A stretch of DNA of 22,844 nt from Pelargonium cotyledonis (GCA_036897625.1 JAYMTA010000946.1:1-22844); one strand, 5' to 3'; positions 1-11,442 are shown, counted from the stretch's first letter. Made by a program: numbers and translations. The notes: generated by a model not told the origin, from the letters alone.

Positions 1-561
1 ACATCCAATTCCCCCATGAATGTTGTGGAATGAGACTTTAGTTCTTAGGATCCTTTATCGCCTAAGCATGTCATCTTATGTGGCTCTTGTTGTTGAAGCA
101 AAGTGACTTTGGCAACCTTATCGACTGCAACGTGAATAGTTTTGACTTTTGTTATGACTATAAATTTAATATTGTTATTGTTTTGGTCGAGTTTGTCTAG
201 TTGGTCCAATACATCTCACAAGCCTTGAGGACGAGGGGACTGAGGATCGTCACTTATTAGTTGAGATCACAATTCACCTTCAATAAATATGTTGTAGGTA
301 AGATAATTTTGAAGAGATGAGAGGAGGAAAACGAATGCAAAATTCAACAAGACGTATAGAAGTCCCGCAGGAAGGGAAATGCAATATGTGACCGTGGAGG
401 TGTGGGATTCCATTGTGACATTGTGTCTTGGTGAGTGTTGTGGCCTCACCTAACGTTTGCAGCTCCTTAGCATTAGTTGGACAAGGTGAGGCATGCATAA
501 GCAGGTAGGGGAGAACACGAGAAGCGTATGAGAGCAAGCTTCTCGGAGGTGAGACTAGGCG

Positions 562-686
562 CCACAAAGAAGACTTGTGTGGTGTGTGATATTGGACAAG
601 CCTCTTCACTTGCTTTGATTTTCCACAAAGAAGACTTGTTGTGTGGTGTCTGATATTAGACAAGCCTCTTCACTAGCATTGATTTT
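562..686. repeat. Tandem duplication, 61-64 bp unit, two copies
   Basis: Copy 1 (562-622) and copy 2 (623-686) both start with CCACAAAGAAGACTTG and end with GATTTT. Copy 2 carries a 3-bp insertion after that opening word and a few substitutions. The copies directly abut, so this is a local tandem duplication, not dispersed repeats. No coding role is apparent. Confidence 0.85.
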
Positions 687-940
687 CACGAGAGTGTTTT
701 TCTAAGTTGGCTTCTGACCTCAACCCCAAGACGACTCTTCTTAAATTGAGCTATAGATTCTAGCGCACATGTCTTCCGAACAATTCGCTTGAACTTCTAT
801 TAGGATAGCGTTGCTTATAACTTACAAGTACATGTGTTACACTCTCATTCGTTGAATTTACTTGTAAAAATTGTGCACAACCAATTATGTTCATATAATT
901 ATAATTTTATATTTCTTACGGAGAGATATTAAATTAGTTA

Positions 941-1185
941 CTCTTTTCATCTTAAAATGAGTGTCTTATTTTTATTTTTTTACAAAAATTAAGAATCACC
1001 GGATAATTTAGTGTATTTCTAATATTACCCTTACTTTCTGACCTAGATCCATGTGCAAATCTATCCATACGCATAAATAATAAAAATAATATGAAAAAAA
1101 TAATAATATAATAACTACAGATAAAAACACACTCATATGAGACAAAAATTTAGACAATCAAATACTCATTTTGAAACGGATGGAC
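941..1185. mobile_element. Stowaway-like MITE, about 245 bp
   Basis: The left end (from 941) reads CTCTTTTCATCTTAAAATGA. The reverse complement of the right end (to 1185) reads GTCCATCCGTTTCAAAATGA. The two align as a degenerate terminal inverted repeat followed by a shared AAAATGAGT word. The interior is AT-rich and non-coding, and a TA flanks the left end (939-940). These traits, and the resemblance of the ends to the CTCCCTCCGTCC-type termini of plant Stowaway elements, suggest a Tc1/mariner-related MITE. Exact ends and target duplication are uncertain because the inverted repeat has diverged. Confidence 0.55.
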
Positions 1186-1521
1186 TTCGATAAAACTAGT
1201 TTGGCTTTTCACACGTCAAATTAATTTCATACGGCAGGCTCGAGCTTGACTGTGAAACCATCTTTTGATAAAACAAATGCATCATGCAAAAATTAATTCA
1301 CCATTTACATAAACAAAGCCATTCCAATAATTCAAAGTACAGGATTAGAAATTCAGATCAGCTACAGGAATTTGATCGATCTGTAAATGTCAATTCTCAA
1401 ATCTCATTCATTGCATTGCTACGTAAAACCATATAAAATCATTCATGTTAAATTTACAGGTATTTCTAACATATTTGGATTTGAAGATGAAGTACATTTC
1501 CAAAATCACAGGAACCAGAAG

Positions 1522-2126
1522 CTAGCAAATCGCAGCAATGGCCAGACAATTGCTGGCCAATTTCTTGAGCCGGGCAGTGGTCTCAGAAATCGGCGATTCT
1601 TTCCCATACTCCTCAAAAGTGTCATCGCAAGTGCAAAAATAGGTCAAAGCTCCGCTGAGCCTGATCTTGGCTCCGGGCAAGTCGTTCGCGGCGATCGCAT
1701 CGTGGACGTTTTCAGATCGTCCTCGGAATCGTGGAACATTTCAGAGCAAACTCGGTACGCCTTGGCGTCGCCGGGATCGCTGGCCTTCGCATCGTCCGAT
1801 GCTTTCAAGGCCAGCTTGGTTGCTTCGCAAAGCGCCTCGATCTCCTTCAGAAGAGCTGTCGTCGGGGTCACCTTCTCGTTTGGTCCAATTTTGGGGCCGA
1901 TGGTTTGTTCGCAGAGCTCTGCGTTTTCTGTTTTCTTACAGATATTTGCGAGCTCTGCGTCCACTGCTCCTTTATTTGGGTTTGTTGATTCCTCGGCGGC
2001 TTCTGGTGGTTCCGGCGAGAGGGAACGGAAGGTGTGGTTGCGAGGCACGCAAATGGCTTGTGCGGAGAATGAGAGCATTGTGGAAGAGATGGAAATGAGA
2101 AAGACATTTTGCTTGTGAAGCTGCAT
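1522..2126 (-). pseudogene. Pectin methylesterase/invertase inhibitor (PMEI domain), apparent frameshift
   Basis: Inhibitors of this family are secreted four-helix bundles that block pectin methylesterase or invertase in the cell wall or vacuole. The frame from the ATG at 2126 encodes a hydrophobic signal peptide (about residues 1-24, ending SFSAQA), then the first conserved Cys pair (ICKKTENAELC), a helical core, and the Tyr/Asp-rich AYRVCSEMFHDSEDDLK segment. In the next frame the rest of the domain follows immediately: HDAIAANDLPGAKIRLSGAL, then a CTCDDTFEE Cys motif, and a closing ASNCLAIAAIC before a stop at 1522-1524. The frame changes at an A4 run (plus-strand T4 at 1709-1712). One more A would give about 201 aa, a normal family length. 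This is either a recent lesion or a sequencing error. The Cys pattern does not tell whether the target is PME or invertase. A TATATATA at 2135-2143 lies too close to this ATG to be an obvious TATA box for it. Confidence 0.8.
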
Positions 2127-3321
2127 TTTTTTTTATATATATACCCTAAAAAAAAAAACTGAGTTTTGGTATTTGTGGAAGAGGAAGGAGAAAGTAAAAA
2201 ATTGAGAAATGTGGGAGGGTGAGGTTTTTGGTTTAAGAGAAGGGTCATCCATGAAAACTAAACTATTTTTACCTTTTCTTGTGCGGAAAATTTTCATATA
2301 CGAGTTGGGAGGAGTACTTGGGAGTAATTAAGAAATGATTTTGATAAAGAAAACTAAAAGAGTTACATATTTATGGTAATTTTTAATTGGGACGAGTTGA
2401 GATAAATGAAGTCGACCTTAGTCTTTTTTAGCGAATCAATTAGTAATATTATTCTTTTAGAGGTACTTTTGAATTGTAGGAACTTTGAAACTCCAATAAA
2501 GTTAAATTATTTTAAGGCGTCATGAGAAGTTCTGTTTAAAGTCACATGTTTTACCAAACATACTTCTTTTTTAAGTTTTCACTTTATCCTATTTGACATA
2601 TTTTTGAATGAGAAAACAGTGTCACCAAATGAGCTATAACACATTGCTACCACGTTACATTCCATCTATCGAATATGGCATAGTTTGGCACAACTCAATT
2701 AAAATGGTTAACTTAATAATTGAAGTCGTTTATTATAGTTTTGCAAGTGAACTTTAAAGAAATAGAGTTTATTTTGTTATAGCTTTGCAGTTGTACAAAA
2801 AAGAAATAGATAAAGAATCCAATCCCGTTATAGTGTTGCGGTTGAACCATAGCACGACGGTAGAGATCATTGTGACTAGAATGATAGGAAATAGATAGAA
2901 AAGTCATTGTGGCTAGAAGGGTAGGTCAAAATTCGAGCAATTGGCCTTCATAGCTAGGTATGATATCATGTTAGAGCGTCAATTCAACTAAAAAATTAAC
3001 AGATCAAATCTCCGTTTTTACTTTCTACGTCCAACAATGAGATATATATGAAGTGACTAGGGAGGATAGAACAGGGCTAATGAATCATGACACTCATTCA
3101 AACCAATCCAATAAATCAAGCTACATATTTACAAAATTTAATCCATCACACTGCCCATAAGAGGACCAAAATCACTATTCCTACAACCAAAGCCTGGGTC
3201 ATTCCCCAGATAAATTCTACCCTAGAGTTTCACCTTCACAACTAGGATTTTTTTCGAATTTCTATGACATCAAAATCATCATGCCAAATAAAGGCTTAGG
3301 ATTAACTTACAAAACAAATGC
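2127..3321. other. Intergenic: inhibitor promoter side and kinase 3' flank
   Basis: No gene recognised. The part next to 2127 is pyrimidine-rich on the minus strand, as plant 5' leaders often are. The part next to 3321 should hold the 3' UTR of the receptor kinase. Degenerate short repeats at 2733-2925 are listed separately. The rest is AT-rich DNA without visible structure. Confidence 0.5.
2733..2925. repeat. Degenerate short repeats
   Basis: The word TTATAG plus a following TTGC-rich stretch recurs at 2733, 2777 and 2828 (spacing 44 and 51 bp). Then a 22-bp word beginning TCATTGTG and ending with AGG occurs at 2867-2888 and again at 2904-2925 with three mismatches. These look like remnants of local tandem duplication or of an old repeat. 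No element family was identified. Confidence 0.5.
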
Positions 3322-6300
3322 TCACCGGCCTTCATGAAGATCCTCTGAGAAAAGAACTGTCCGAGAAATACTATCATTATCCAAGGCACTTAATCCAGAG
3401 TATGGACCCGAAGAGAACATAGAAGATGTACCGTCTGACCCAAAGGTGGTAGATGACTGTCTGTGATTGGGCCGAGTGTTGACAGAGTTCAACATAGAGT
3501 CCTGATATTCTACAATGCGCTGGACCATTTTGAGTGACTGTACCACTTCGCCCATTGTTGGGCGTTGGTTTGCTTCATGGGCAACACAAGCTGCTGCAAT
3601 TGTGCATACTCGTACAAAATCTTCTTTCGGGTATTTTCCGAGAAGCCTGGGATCAGCAAGCTCTTCCAACCGTTCCTTATCCCTAAGAATTGGCCTGGCC
3701 TGAAAGCAACACAATTCACTGGTCTTAATCTTTGCGAATATTGAATAACTATGTTTTATCCTGAGGATGGTCTAGAAGTGATACATCATGAATCATGATG
3801 AATCACAAACAATGACAGCATTTGGAAGAAAAAAATGAAATGAATTAACAGTTGACTAAGGAGTAATGCTAACCCAAGTAACGAGGTTCTCTTGTCCAGA
3901 TGGTTGTGCCATATCTACAGGCTTTCTTCCGGTTAGCAGCTCAAGGAGGACAACACCATAGCTGTATACATCGCTTTTCACTATAAGATGTCCGGTCATT
4001 GCATATTCTGGGGCAACATATCTGTAAGACAATCTCATATCATCTTAGTTTCATTTAGATTCAGAGAGATAACAAAGGTTAAAGAACAAGAGCAAGACTA
4101 ACCCAAATGTTCCCATCACCCGAGTGGACAGGTAATTCGCCCTGCCTTCAGGTGCCTGTTTGGCTAGGCCAAAATCAGCAACTTTGGCAAGAAAGTTGTT
4201 TTCAAGCAGTATATTGGATGCTTTGAAATCTCTATGAATCACACAAGGTTGTGAGTCCTCGTGCAGGTATGCAAGTCCTCTTGCTGCATCAAGCGCAATC
4301 TTCATTCTAGTGTCCCAGTCCAAAGGACAATTGACTCCCATGGGACCTGAGGCCAAACAAGACATGACCAATATTGTGAATTCAAGATATGTGTTCCAAA
4401 TACTGTGTGTCAAGGATTTATGCTCTCTCCAATGGATTCTTGGAAATATATTTTTTTTAAGCAAAAGAGAAGCATTAACATCAATACGACAGTAGAATTA
4501 GTCATTCAAGTAAGCATATTACCATGAAGCCAAGCCTCTAAACTTCCATTTGGGACAAGCTCGTAACAAAGCAGGTTTTGTGAAGAGTCACGGTTGCTGT
4601 AGTAACCAACAAGTTTCACAAGATTGCGATGATGCAACCGGCTAAGCATATCGACCTCAACCAGAAATTCTTTATCTCCTTGTTGGCCTCCACTAGTAAG
4701 CCTCTTGATTGCCACCGCAGTGCCATTGCTTAACACACCTTTGAAAACTTTGCCAAACCCACCCTCACCAAGTATGCTTGCTGGTTCAAAGTTGTTGGTT
4801 GCATCTTTTAGTTCCTCAAATGCTAAGAACCGTGTACTGGTTGGGTGGCGAAGTGATCCTATAACAGGAATAGTATCCACTTTCCGAGGCTTTGCTGGAA
4901 CTAACATTTGAAAAAAATGAAGAAAAATAATGGAAAACCAGCATAACTTATAATCCAAATAATTGAAACATATAACAGTAATGCAATATCAATTTAAATC
5001 TATTTTGTTTTCTTGCTCAGATATGATCATTCATCACAAAAAATTTGTTTCTTCAGTTGGTTAAAATGCTCAATCACAATATTTCCCAATTAATAGTCAA
5101 CAAGTACCTCTTTATCATACAAGTATCAAACAGGAAGACTGGGACTACGTGTAAATTAAAGTCCATCAACAAAAACTTAGTTCTGAACCAGGTAAGTCTA
5201 ACCAAGGTTTAAAAAATTAATTGAGCTTTATTTTAATTTCGAGGCATGTATAGAGTTCAAAAAACAAAAACAAAAAACATGAATAAAAAGAAGATGATAC
5301 TAACTAATGAAGTTCTTATTTTCTTAGAATTTGTTCCGCCATTTTAGAAAGTAGTACTATGTTAAGAAATATCTCTAAAGAATTTCAAACACTGTCAAAG
5401 GAATAGCAGATGAAAATTCATGGACCAATAGGGCAAAAAGGCCAAGAAATATACCAGCTTCTTCGAAAGACGCTTTCGTTTCCCTTCCATTAAATGCCCG
5501 CGAACAAATGACGAGCATAAATATAATGGCTATGATCAGTATGCCAACACCAACACAAAGAATAAGAATCAAATTTGAACGTTTTTCTTTGTTTGAAGCA
5601 CTTTGTTGCATAGAATTTCCTGGCTGAAGTGGAGGTGATTGCTTAGGTGGTATAGCGGCATGAGGAGCTAGAGATCACGTGCAATTCATGTGAGTATACA
5701 TAAAATAGAATGAACATTTACGTACGACTAACTATGATAAATGTGGGAGACAATATAAAGATTCTATGAACAAGAATTAATATTGAATATTCAACAGTAT
5801 GAGTTAGATAAAGTATTAGCATACCAAAGTATCTCATACACAATAATAATTGTAATTATCTATTTCTATATGAAAGCATTTACATCATATCAAATCACAA
5901 GATATACTGATATTAGAAATTTAGATGTGAATTAAATTCTTCATTCAGCATTCAAGATTCTATGCCTCACTGATCCTTGTTCATATGCAAATTTGTCTAT
6001 GTTTTAATGAAAACCAAGTTTCTTACTGGTAAGAGCTGCAAACATGGATCTCGTCGTCAGAACTGACCAGCTAGTTCAGAAACTTGATATATTTTTCAAC
6101 AAAAAAAAAAAAAAAATTCAAGCTCAACATTAAATTGGTTGGGCTCTCTCTCTAAATAATCATCCAACCAGCACAAGTAAATTTCAACTCTAGATGGTGG
6201 GTGATACTATCTTCACCCCTATGCTAACATTGACATGTTGCTGAATCTGTTACTCTTCAAATATCTGTTCATTGACTGTTACCTTAGTTGATGAAAAGAC

Positions 6301-8507
6301 TAACATGGTTCTTTGACTGTTTTTCGGATGAATTGTGTAAACTTAACAGATTGCGTGGACAGCATGCCGGTGTGGACTATTTTTGTATTTCATCACAACT
6401 CAGGAAAATAACAAAAAGAGATGTAGCTGTACGTAGACAAAAATATTTTAATCTAATACATGTCTGAGTTTAGAGAGTATACAATCCAGCATTATTCCTC
6501 TACTGTGAAAAGATAATAGACAAAAATCACACTTAATCGATAAAACATCATCATAAGAAAAGCCACATGATTACCAAGGTAATTTACCACTGGTTGTAAA
6601 TATTACCTTTAGAAGCTACAGGAGGTTTGAACCAGGTTATATTGAGAAGCCTGTAATCACCCACTGAATTAGGGTCTAGAATAACCCTATGCATAACAAA
6701 TGAAGAAATTATGGCAGATGCATCACTGGAAGAGAAACTGATCCCCGTATGTGGAAGAATATCCAACGACATATTTAACGATGATGGGGGGGGTACATTG
6801 TAAAAGTTTATCAGCTCAATTTGGGAAGCCCGCAAATGAAGCTGGGAAGCAAATTTTCCGAAAAATAGACTCCAATCAGGAGTTAGGGAGACATTTAACA
6901 GCAGAAGGTCAATCTTAATTGAATAGACACAATGGCAACCTCTGCTCCCTCGTTTCATCACCATGTCTTGTTTGCAACAACCTGGCAGAACAAAAATTAA
7001 CACCCTTCTTACAGTTAAAGATGACATCCCAGCAAAAAGTTTCGTAGAATGATCCGCCATTTATAAGTTAGTCGATGAAAATGCATATAAGAAATAACAC
7101 TAATATATCAAAAGGATTATTCCTGCCATCTCAAATGATGGTTGGGATTCAGTGACGAATAAAAGAAATTTTAACTTATCAGAATACATCTTACTGGAGT
7201 CGTAGGAAGATAGTGGTGGGAAAGGTAAGCTAGTAGGCATAACACCAGCACTGGGCTGTGTTGGGGCAATATTCCCTGAGCCAGAACTGGGAGGCACTAA
7301 TCCACTTCTCTTCATTAATGGTTTTGACAAACCTGAACTTGTAGGAGGATGACCAGAAGTTATAAGCGGACCATATAAAGGAGAATGAGCTGGTGCAAGC
7401 ACAAGCCTTGGTGCACCTTGCGGTGAAAACTGTTTCTGCCGTGATTTATGTAATGGTGACAGAGTGGCTGGCAGGGGCAAATAAGGTATAGCCGGTGCAT
7501 TCATAGGTGCATTACTTGGAACTATGGATGGTTCTTTTGAGAGGCTATTGGATAATTTGGCATCAGTGATTGATAACAAGTAACATGATACAAGCAAATG
7601 TTTCAGAAACAACGTTGTCAATGCTCCTGCAATCCACATTCAAATACAGAGTTCAATTAACATATAAAAAGAAACCATGAAAATGATAACACGGAACACC
7701 AACTTTTGTAGATTATATAGTTTTATAGGCTCTCAAACAGTCAAACATCATGTTATGGACAGAGCATTACAAATTTATTAATGTACATGTTTCTTTTTTC
7801 AGTGAGACATAACTACCATATATCCAATATTCATTTCGAAGATACCGGAATTTATTACTGTGCGAGACTGATGTGAAAATGCAATGAGAAAAATTGTCTG
7901 ATGAAAACTGTACCCCTAAACTATGAGTAATTTAGCTATTCATTCTTTCCGTGAATACGAGAAAATAACTGGAAATGTAAAACCGCAAAAAATCTTTAAT
8001 TTTTCTTCTCTTCTACCTTCACACGCCTGATTGGAGTGAGAGACAAGAGTATATCAATACCCAGTTATTCATAAGATACAATAAATCACAGATTAACTAA
8101 CTTAAACAGCGAAAACCTCAGCTCAGTTTACAGAATAACATATAAACCTCATGCCAACGAGAGAACTGAAAAATATAATAAAGAAAAAACCTAACCTCTA
8201 TAAAATGGAAAAAAAAAATGTTAATACTTCAATTTGCAATCTATAATTTTGAAGCCGGAAACAAAAACTTCATTTGGAAAAGCAAAACAAACAAATTCCG
8301 AACACTAATATCCTGTGAACCGATAATTTACTCTCTGTTCATTTCCTACATTCCTAAGCAACCGAAGCAGAAACACTGAAAATTACCTAAAAGAATCAAT
8401 ATCAAATTAGCAATCTACTTCGACAGTTGTTAACTACAATAGCAAGGCAGCTGAATTTAACACTCAAAGATACCGTCGGTGACCGAACCTGCGAACGAAG
8501 ACACCAT
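3322..8507 (-). CDS. Receptor-like Ser/Thr kinase, ALE2 / At4g02010 type (8 exons, 728 aa)
   Basis: This is a plasma-membrane receptor-like kinase. ALE2 itself acts in epidermal and cuticle development; the role of this paralogue type is inferred only. Exons in transcript order: 8489-8507, 7195-7626, 6607-6981, 5455-5667, 4523-4900, 4103-4346, 3874-4021, 3322-3699. All junctions are GT-AG and the sum is 2187 nt, exactly in frame. Residues 1-29 form a signal peptide (from [13 protein letters not shown]). A Pro/Ser-rich extracellular region follows to about 145, then a Cys-containing conserved ectodomain (SSCCKQD, CHCVY; about 149-275). A transmembrane helix spans about 307-329. The kinase domain has GEGGFG (391-396), the ATP-binding Lys in VAIK (412), HRD (510-512) and DFG (530-532), so it looks catalytically competent. 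The C-terminal tail ends FSEDLHEGR, as I recall for At4g02010. The tiny 19-bp first coding exon is the weakest part. An alternative ATG at 7639 would place the signal peptide in a single exon but would read through the acceptor at 7627-7628. Confidence 0.9.
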
Positions 8508-8599
8508 CGTTGCCGTCGATGACGGCGAGCAATTCAGATCCGTGATACTCTACCAAAACCACGGCGAGATCACAGAGAAATGAGCATAAACACCTAGAA

Positions 8600-8635
8600 A
8601 CCGAGCAGCACTACGAGACCGAGCAGCACTACGAG
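8600..8635. repeat. Perfect 18-bp tandem duplication upstream of the kinase gene
   Basis: ACCGAGCAGCACTACGAG occurs at 8600-8617 and again, unchanged, at 8618-8635. It lies 93-128 bp upstream of the kinase ATG, probably in its 5' leader and inside the possible uORF at 8629-8775. Identity of the copies indicates a young duplication. Confidence 0.9.
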
Positions 8636-8775
8636 CTCAAACCATTTGCAGAAGCTAGCGAGTGATTAGAAATGCACGAAAAAGAAACCGACACCGGAAC
8701 CAGAGCTCGTAACAAACAGCTCGCCGCCGGAATAGCCATTACTGAGTTGAATCGGAAGCGAACGATATAGCTCAT
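8629..8775 (-). promoter_or_regulatory. Possible upstream ORF in the kinase 5' leader
   Basis: An ATG at 8773-8775 and a second in-frame ATG at 8737-8739 open a frame that stops at 8629-8631, giving 48 or 36 codons. It ends 121 bp before the inferred kinase start codon and does not overlap it. The stop lies inside the second unit of the 18-bp tandem duplication. Whether this lies in the mRNA is unknown because the transcription start cannot be read with confidence. If transcribed, it could lower kinase translation. No conserved peptide is recognised. Confidence 0.3.
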
Positions 8776-11372
8776 TGCTCGGAGAGAGAAGAAAGATTCA
8801 TGACTGTTGGTGGAGGTGTCGTCGGCTTCACTCTGCTATCAGTGCAGAAGAAGAAGCTTTTCTTTTCTTTTCCTTTTTTTTTTTTCTCTGTTCTCGGAGT
8901 CTGTCTCGGTCTCTGTTATGGTGCGTGAGGGAACACAGCACATTCCATGGACCTTCGATTCAACGGCAATGCAGCGCCGTTGATGGAAACCAACAAATTA
9001 ACGGTCTTAAATAATAATATTTAAATATTTTGCCCATATTGGTGTAGAGTTTAGAGGATGTAAAGGGCTTGGCGTGGGTAAAATAGCATGGGCATGTACA
9101 AGAATAAATGTTTTCAAAGCATTGTGGTTGTGGTTGCAAATCTAGAGGGAAAATAGTTGGTAAGTAAGACTCTCACAAGCATGTTATGTGCTAAATTATC
9201 TTCAAAATTAAGCTATTAGTATTTTGCCAAATGAAAGTGTTCAATGTACCAATTTTTTATTATCAAAAGAAAAAAATGTACCAATTTTGTACAAGTATAA
9301 CGAATAATGTGACATGACAATTTATATGATATATATATACATAGATACACATTTTTTGTTTTTTAGTTTAAAATTAAATTTTAACGTATACCACCTTAAC
9401 ATATATAATAACTTACATTTTTGTGATTTTTTATGCATAACGTCTAAATTATAATACATACTCTACAAGTATTATGATTTGAGAAAGTCATCAATATAAT
9501 AATTTATGTGTCGCATCATATTAGTTGGCAAATTAGTTTGTACAAATATGTATTGTATTTGAAACTTATATCATTAATATTTGTTAAAATAGTTTAGTTG
9601 ACTACACTGAGTGAAAGAACGCTTGTAGGCCAATCAAACTTATAGAATCTTTTTCAATTGAACTACCAGTTTTTTATAAAAAAAAAAAAAAACACTTTCG
9701 TTCGATACTCGCTCAATACATTTTTAGAGAAACATGTGTCTACTTTTAAATGAGATTAGTTTATTTTTGATAAAACAACGTAAAAGTGTCAAGTGAAGTA
9801 TACAAGTTAGTGTTCTACAAATATTTGGCATCACAACTAAAATAATTTCATTTGGTTTGAGAGACAAATCACATCACAAATTAAATATGCATAAAAAGAA
9901 CTATGTCTGTGCATGATGATGACGTGGCTTTCGGATGATACCTCCTTGCCAACAAAGCAATGTCCAAACCACTGTGAGTCCGATGTGGACGTTGGCACAT
10001 TCCTGAAAGAGAACAAAATGTATCCGTTTGGCCCACGCTCTTCAAAATTGTACGGAAACCAAGCCACGTATGCTACTCGTATGCGTGTAGTTGGTACTTG
10101 ATAGTTGACAACATTATCCACACAATTACTTCGAATAAAAAAAATATTATAATGCCACAAAATTGTACGGAAACCAAGCCACGCATGCAACAAATGAATT
10201 TGTTAAAACTCTTATTCTTGATAATAGACGGTGTGTAGGATTATATTTAGTTGTTTATTTATTATTTTGAAGTATTATAAATATATTTGAATGTTATTGA
10301 ATTTAAGATTTAAGTTAATTTCGTCTAAAAAAAAGTTTTTAGTTAGTTGTATGTTATTCAAAATTAAAATATGAATTGGTCGACCAATTATTTGAATAGG
10401 CTAATCAAGTAAACAAATTAGTCAACCAACTATATGATTTGGTAGAACGATTAAAACTAATGATACTTTTTTATTTCAATCTACATGAATGAATAAAGAC
10501 TATCATAAATCGTTTATAAATTCTCGTCCGAATGAACAACTAAGGAACAAAGAAAGTCATTTAATAAGTTGACAACATTTTGATTTTTTTCATAAAGTTG
10601 TTATAATTAAAAAAATTATAATTATATATGTATGTCAAATAAATGGATTGACATAAATAAATGAACGGTCGGCTAAGTTGTTGGCTAATCTAAAGACCCA
10701 AATTGATTTGAAAATTTAATAATAACAAATTAAAATAGAAGGATATTTTTGTCATTTCACAATATTACTATAACTTTTGCCTAAAAATTTATTAAACACA
10801 ATTTATTTTTACACCTCATTTTACAATCCAATTTTAACAAACATAATCTAAATCTTTTATAGACTCCCTCTTTTTTTTTTACCTCATTTTACCTCTCAAA
10901 AATTCCAATAGACTTACCAAAACGAAGCCTTAGCTTCAAATCCGCTCGACTGTCTAACCCATCCAATTAAATGGATCATATAACCCATTTTTATTGATTT
11001 AAAAATTTAAATATAAAATGTAATTTTCAAACACATCAAGTGTAAAATGACACATATAAGTTAAACTTAAACATGTCAAACATTTCTCGTTGTGTCGGTC
11101 GATATCAACACATTTATATAAATGTGTCGGGCTGAGTGTGTAGTTTTGAATCCGATTGTTTGAACATGTTACTTGAGTCATGTTGTGTTAACCAACTCAC
11201 AAATGAGCCATGTTATTCAACCGCTTCACAAAACAAATCGAATTCGGGTTGACAACGTATAACTAAACTTTAAACATAACACGACCTACGAACACAAATT
11301 GTCACTCTGTAATTGTCCAATATCTATATTTGATTAACTAGTTTGGGTTGAGATTGATTGTAGAATCACAAA
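8776..11372. other. Intergenic region between divergent kinase and helicase genes
   Basis: AT-rich DNA without a recognised gene. A CT-rich tract lies at about 8857-8895. A less AT-rich island at about 9900-10190 carries a 31-bp direct repeat and open frames on both strands that match nothing I know. A 16-bp perfect palindrome, AATTGGTCGACCAATT, lies at 10374-10389. From about 10925 to 11300 words such as AACCCAT recur in a way typical of decayed plant repeats, but no ends or family could be fixed. Confidence 0.5.
10043..10188. repeat. 31-bp direct repeat flanking 84 bp
   Basis: The 31-bp word starting CAAAATTGTACGGAAACC lies at 10043-10073 and again at 10158-10188, with one T/C difference near the end. 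The period is 115 bp and the spacer is AT-rich. Neither copy is within a recognised gene. This could be a small segmental duplication or a fragment of a captured gene. Confidence 0.8.
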
Positions 11373-11379
11373 TGGGTCA

Positions 11380-11442
11380 GGCCCAATATTGTCTTAAGAT
11401 TAGACATGGGCCATTACACTATCTCTTTTCTCTATCGGCCCA
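11380..11442. promoter_or_regulatory. Cluster of site II (TGGGCC/GGCCCA) motifs upstream of the helicase
   Basis: GGCCCA occurs at 11380-11385, TGGGCC at 11407-11412 and GGCCCA at 11437-11442, all 270-335 bp upstream of the helicase ATG. Site II elements bind TCP factors and are common in promoters of plant housekeeping, ribosomal and growth-linked genes. Three within 63 bp, followed by telo-boxes, is a typical arrangement. Confidence 0.6.

Larger units (their letters stand above)
1..1521. other. Intergenic region, no recognised gene
   Basis: I see no credible coding exon in this stretch. The open frames at its left end have atypical composition and no motif I recognise. It holds a tandem duplication (562-686) and a MITE-like element (941-1185), listed separately. 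The part from about 1260 to 1521 lies just downstream of the inhibitor gene on the minus strand and probably includes that gene's 3' UTR. I saw no canonical AATAAA signal on the minus strand here. Confidence 0.5.

Noticed and set aside
280-663. 127-codon minus-strand open frame
   Set aside because: No motif, odd composition, and it overlaps a tandem duplication; it looks like chance.
1387-2118. Long plus-strand open frame
   Set aside because: It is antisense to the PMEI gene, which has a signal peptide and a conserved Cys pattern; the plus frame has no recognisable domain.
1868-2248. 126-codon minus-strand frame overlapping the PMEI start
   Set aside because: It is out of frame with the PMEI domain and low in complexity. 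It could at most act as an overlapping uORF if the leader extends that far.
7832-7868. Intron 1 of the kinase gene translates to [10 protein letters not shown], like the end of an immunoglobulin heavy V region
   Set aside because: Upstream residues do not match an Ig framework, no recombination signal follows, and a stop comes two codons later. It is a coincidence, not contamination.
8775-9014. 79-codon plus-strand frame upstream of the kinase gene
   Set aside because: Its Phe/Ser/Leu-rich stretch comes from the CT-rich tract; no family recognised.
10925-11300. Recurring AACCCAT-like words suggesting an old dispersed repeat
   Set aside because: No terminal repeats, target duplication or coding motif could be fixed, so no element is called.
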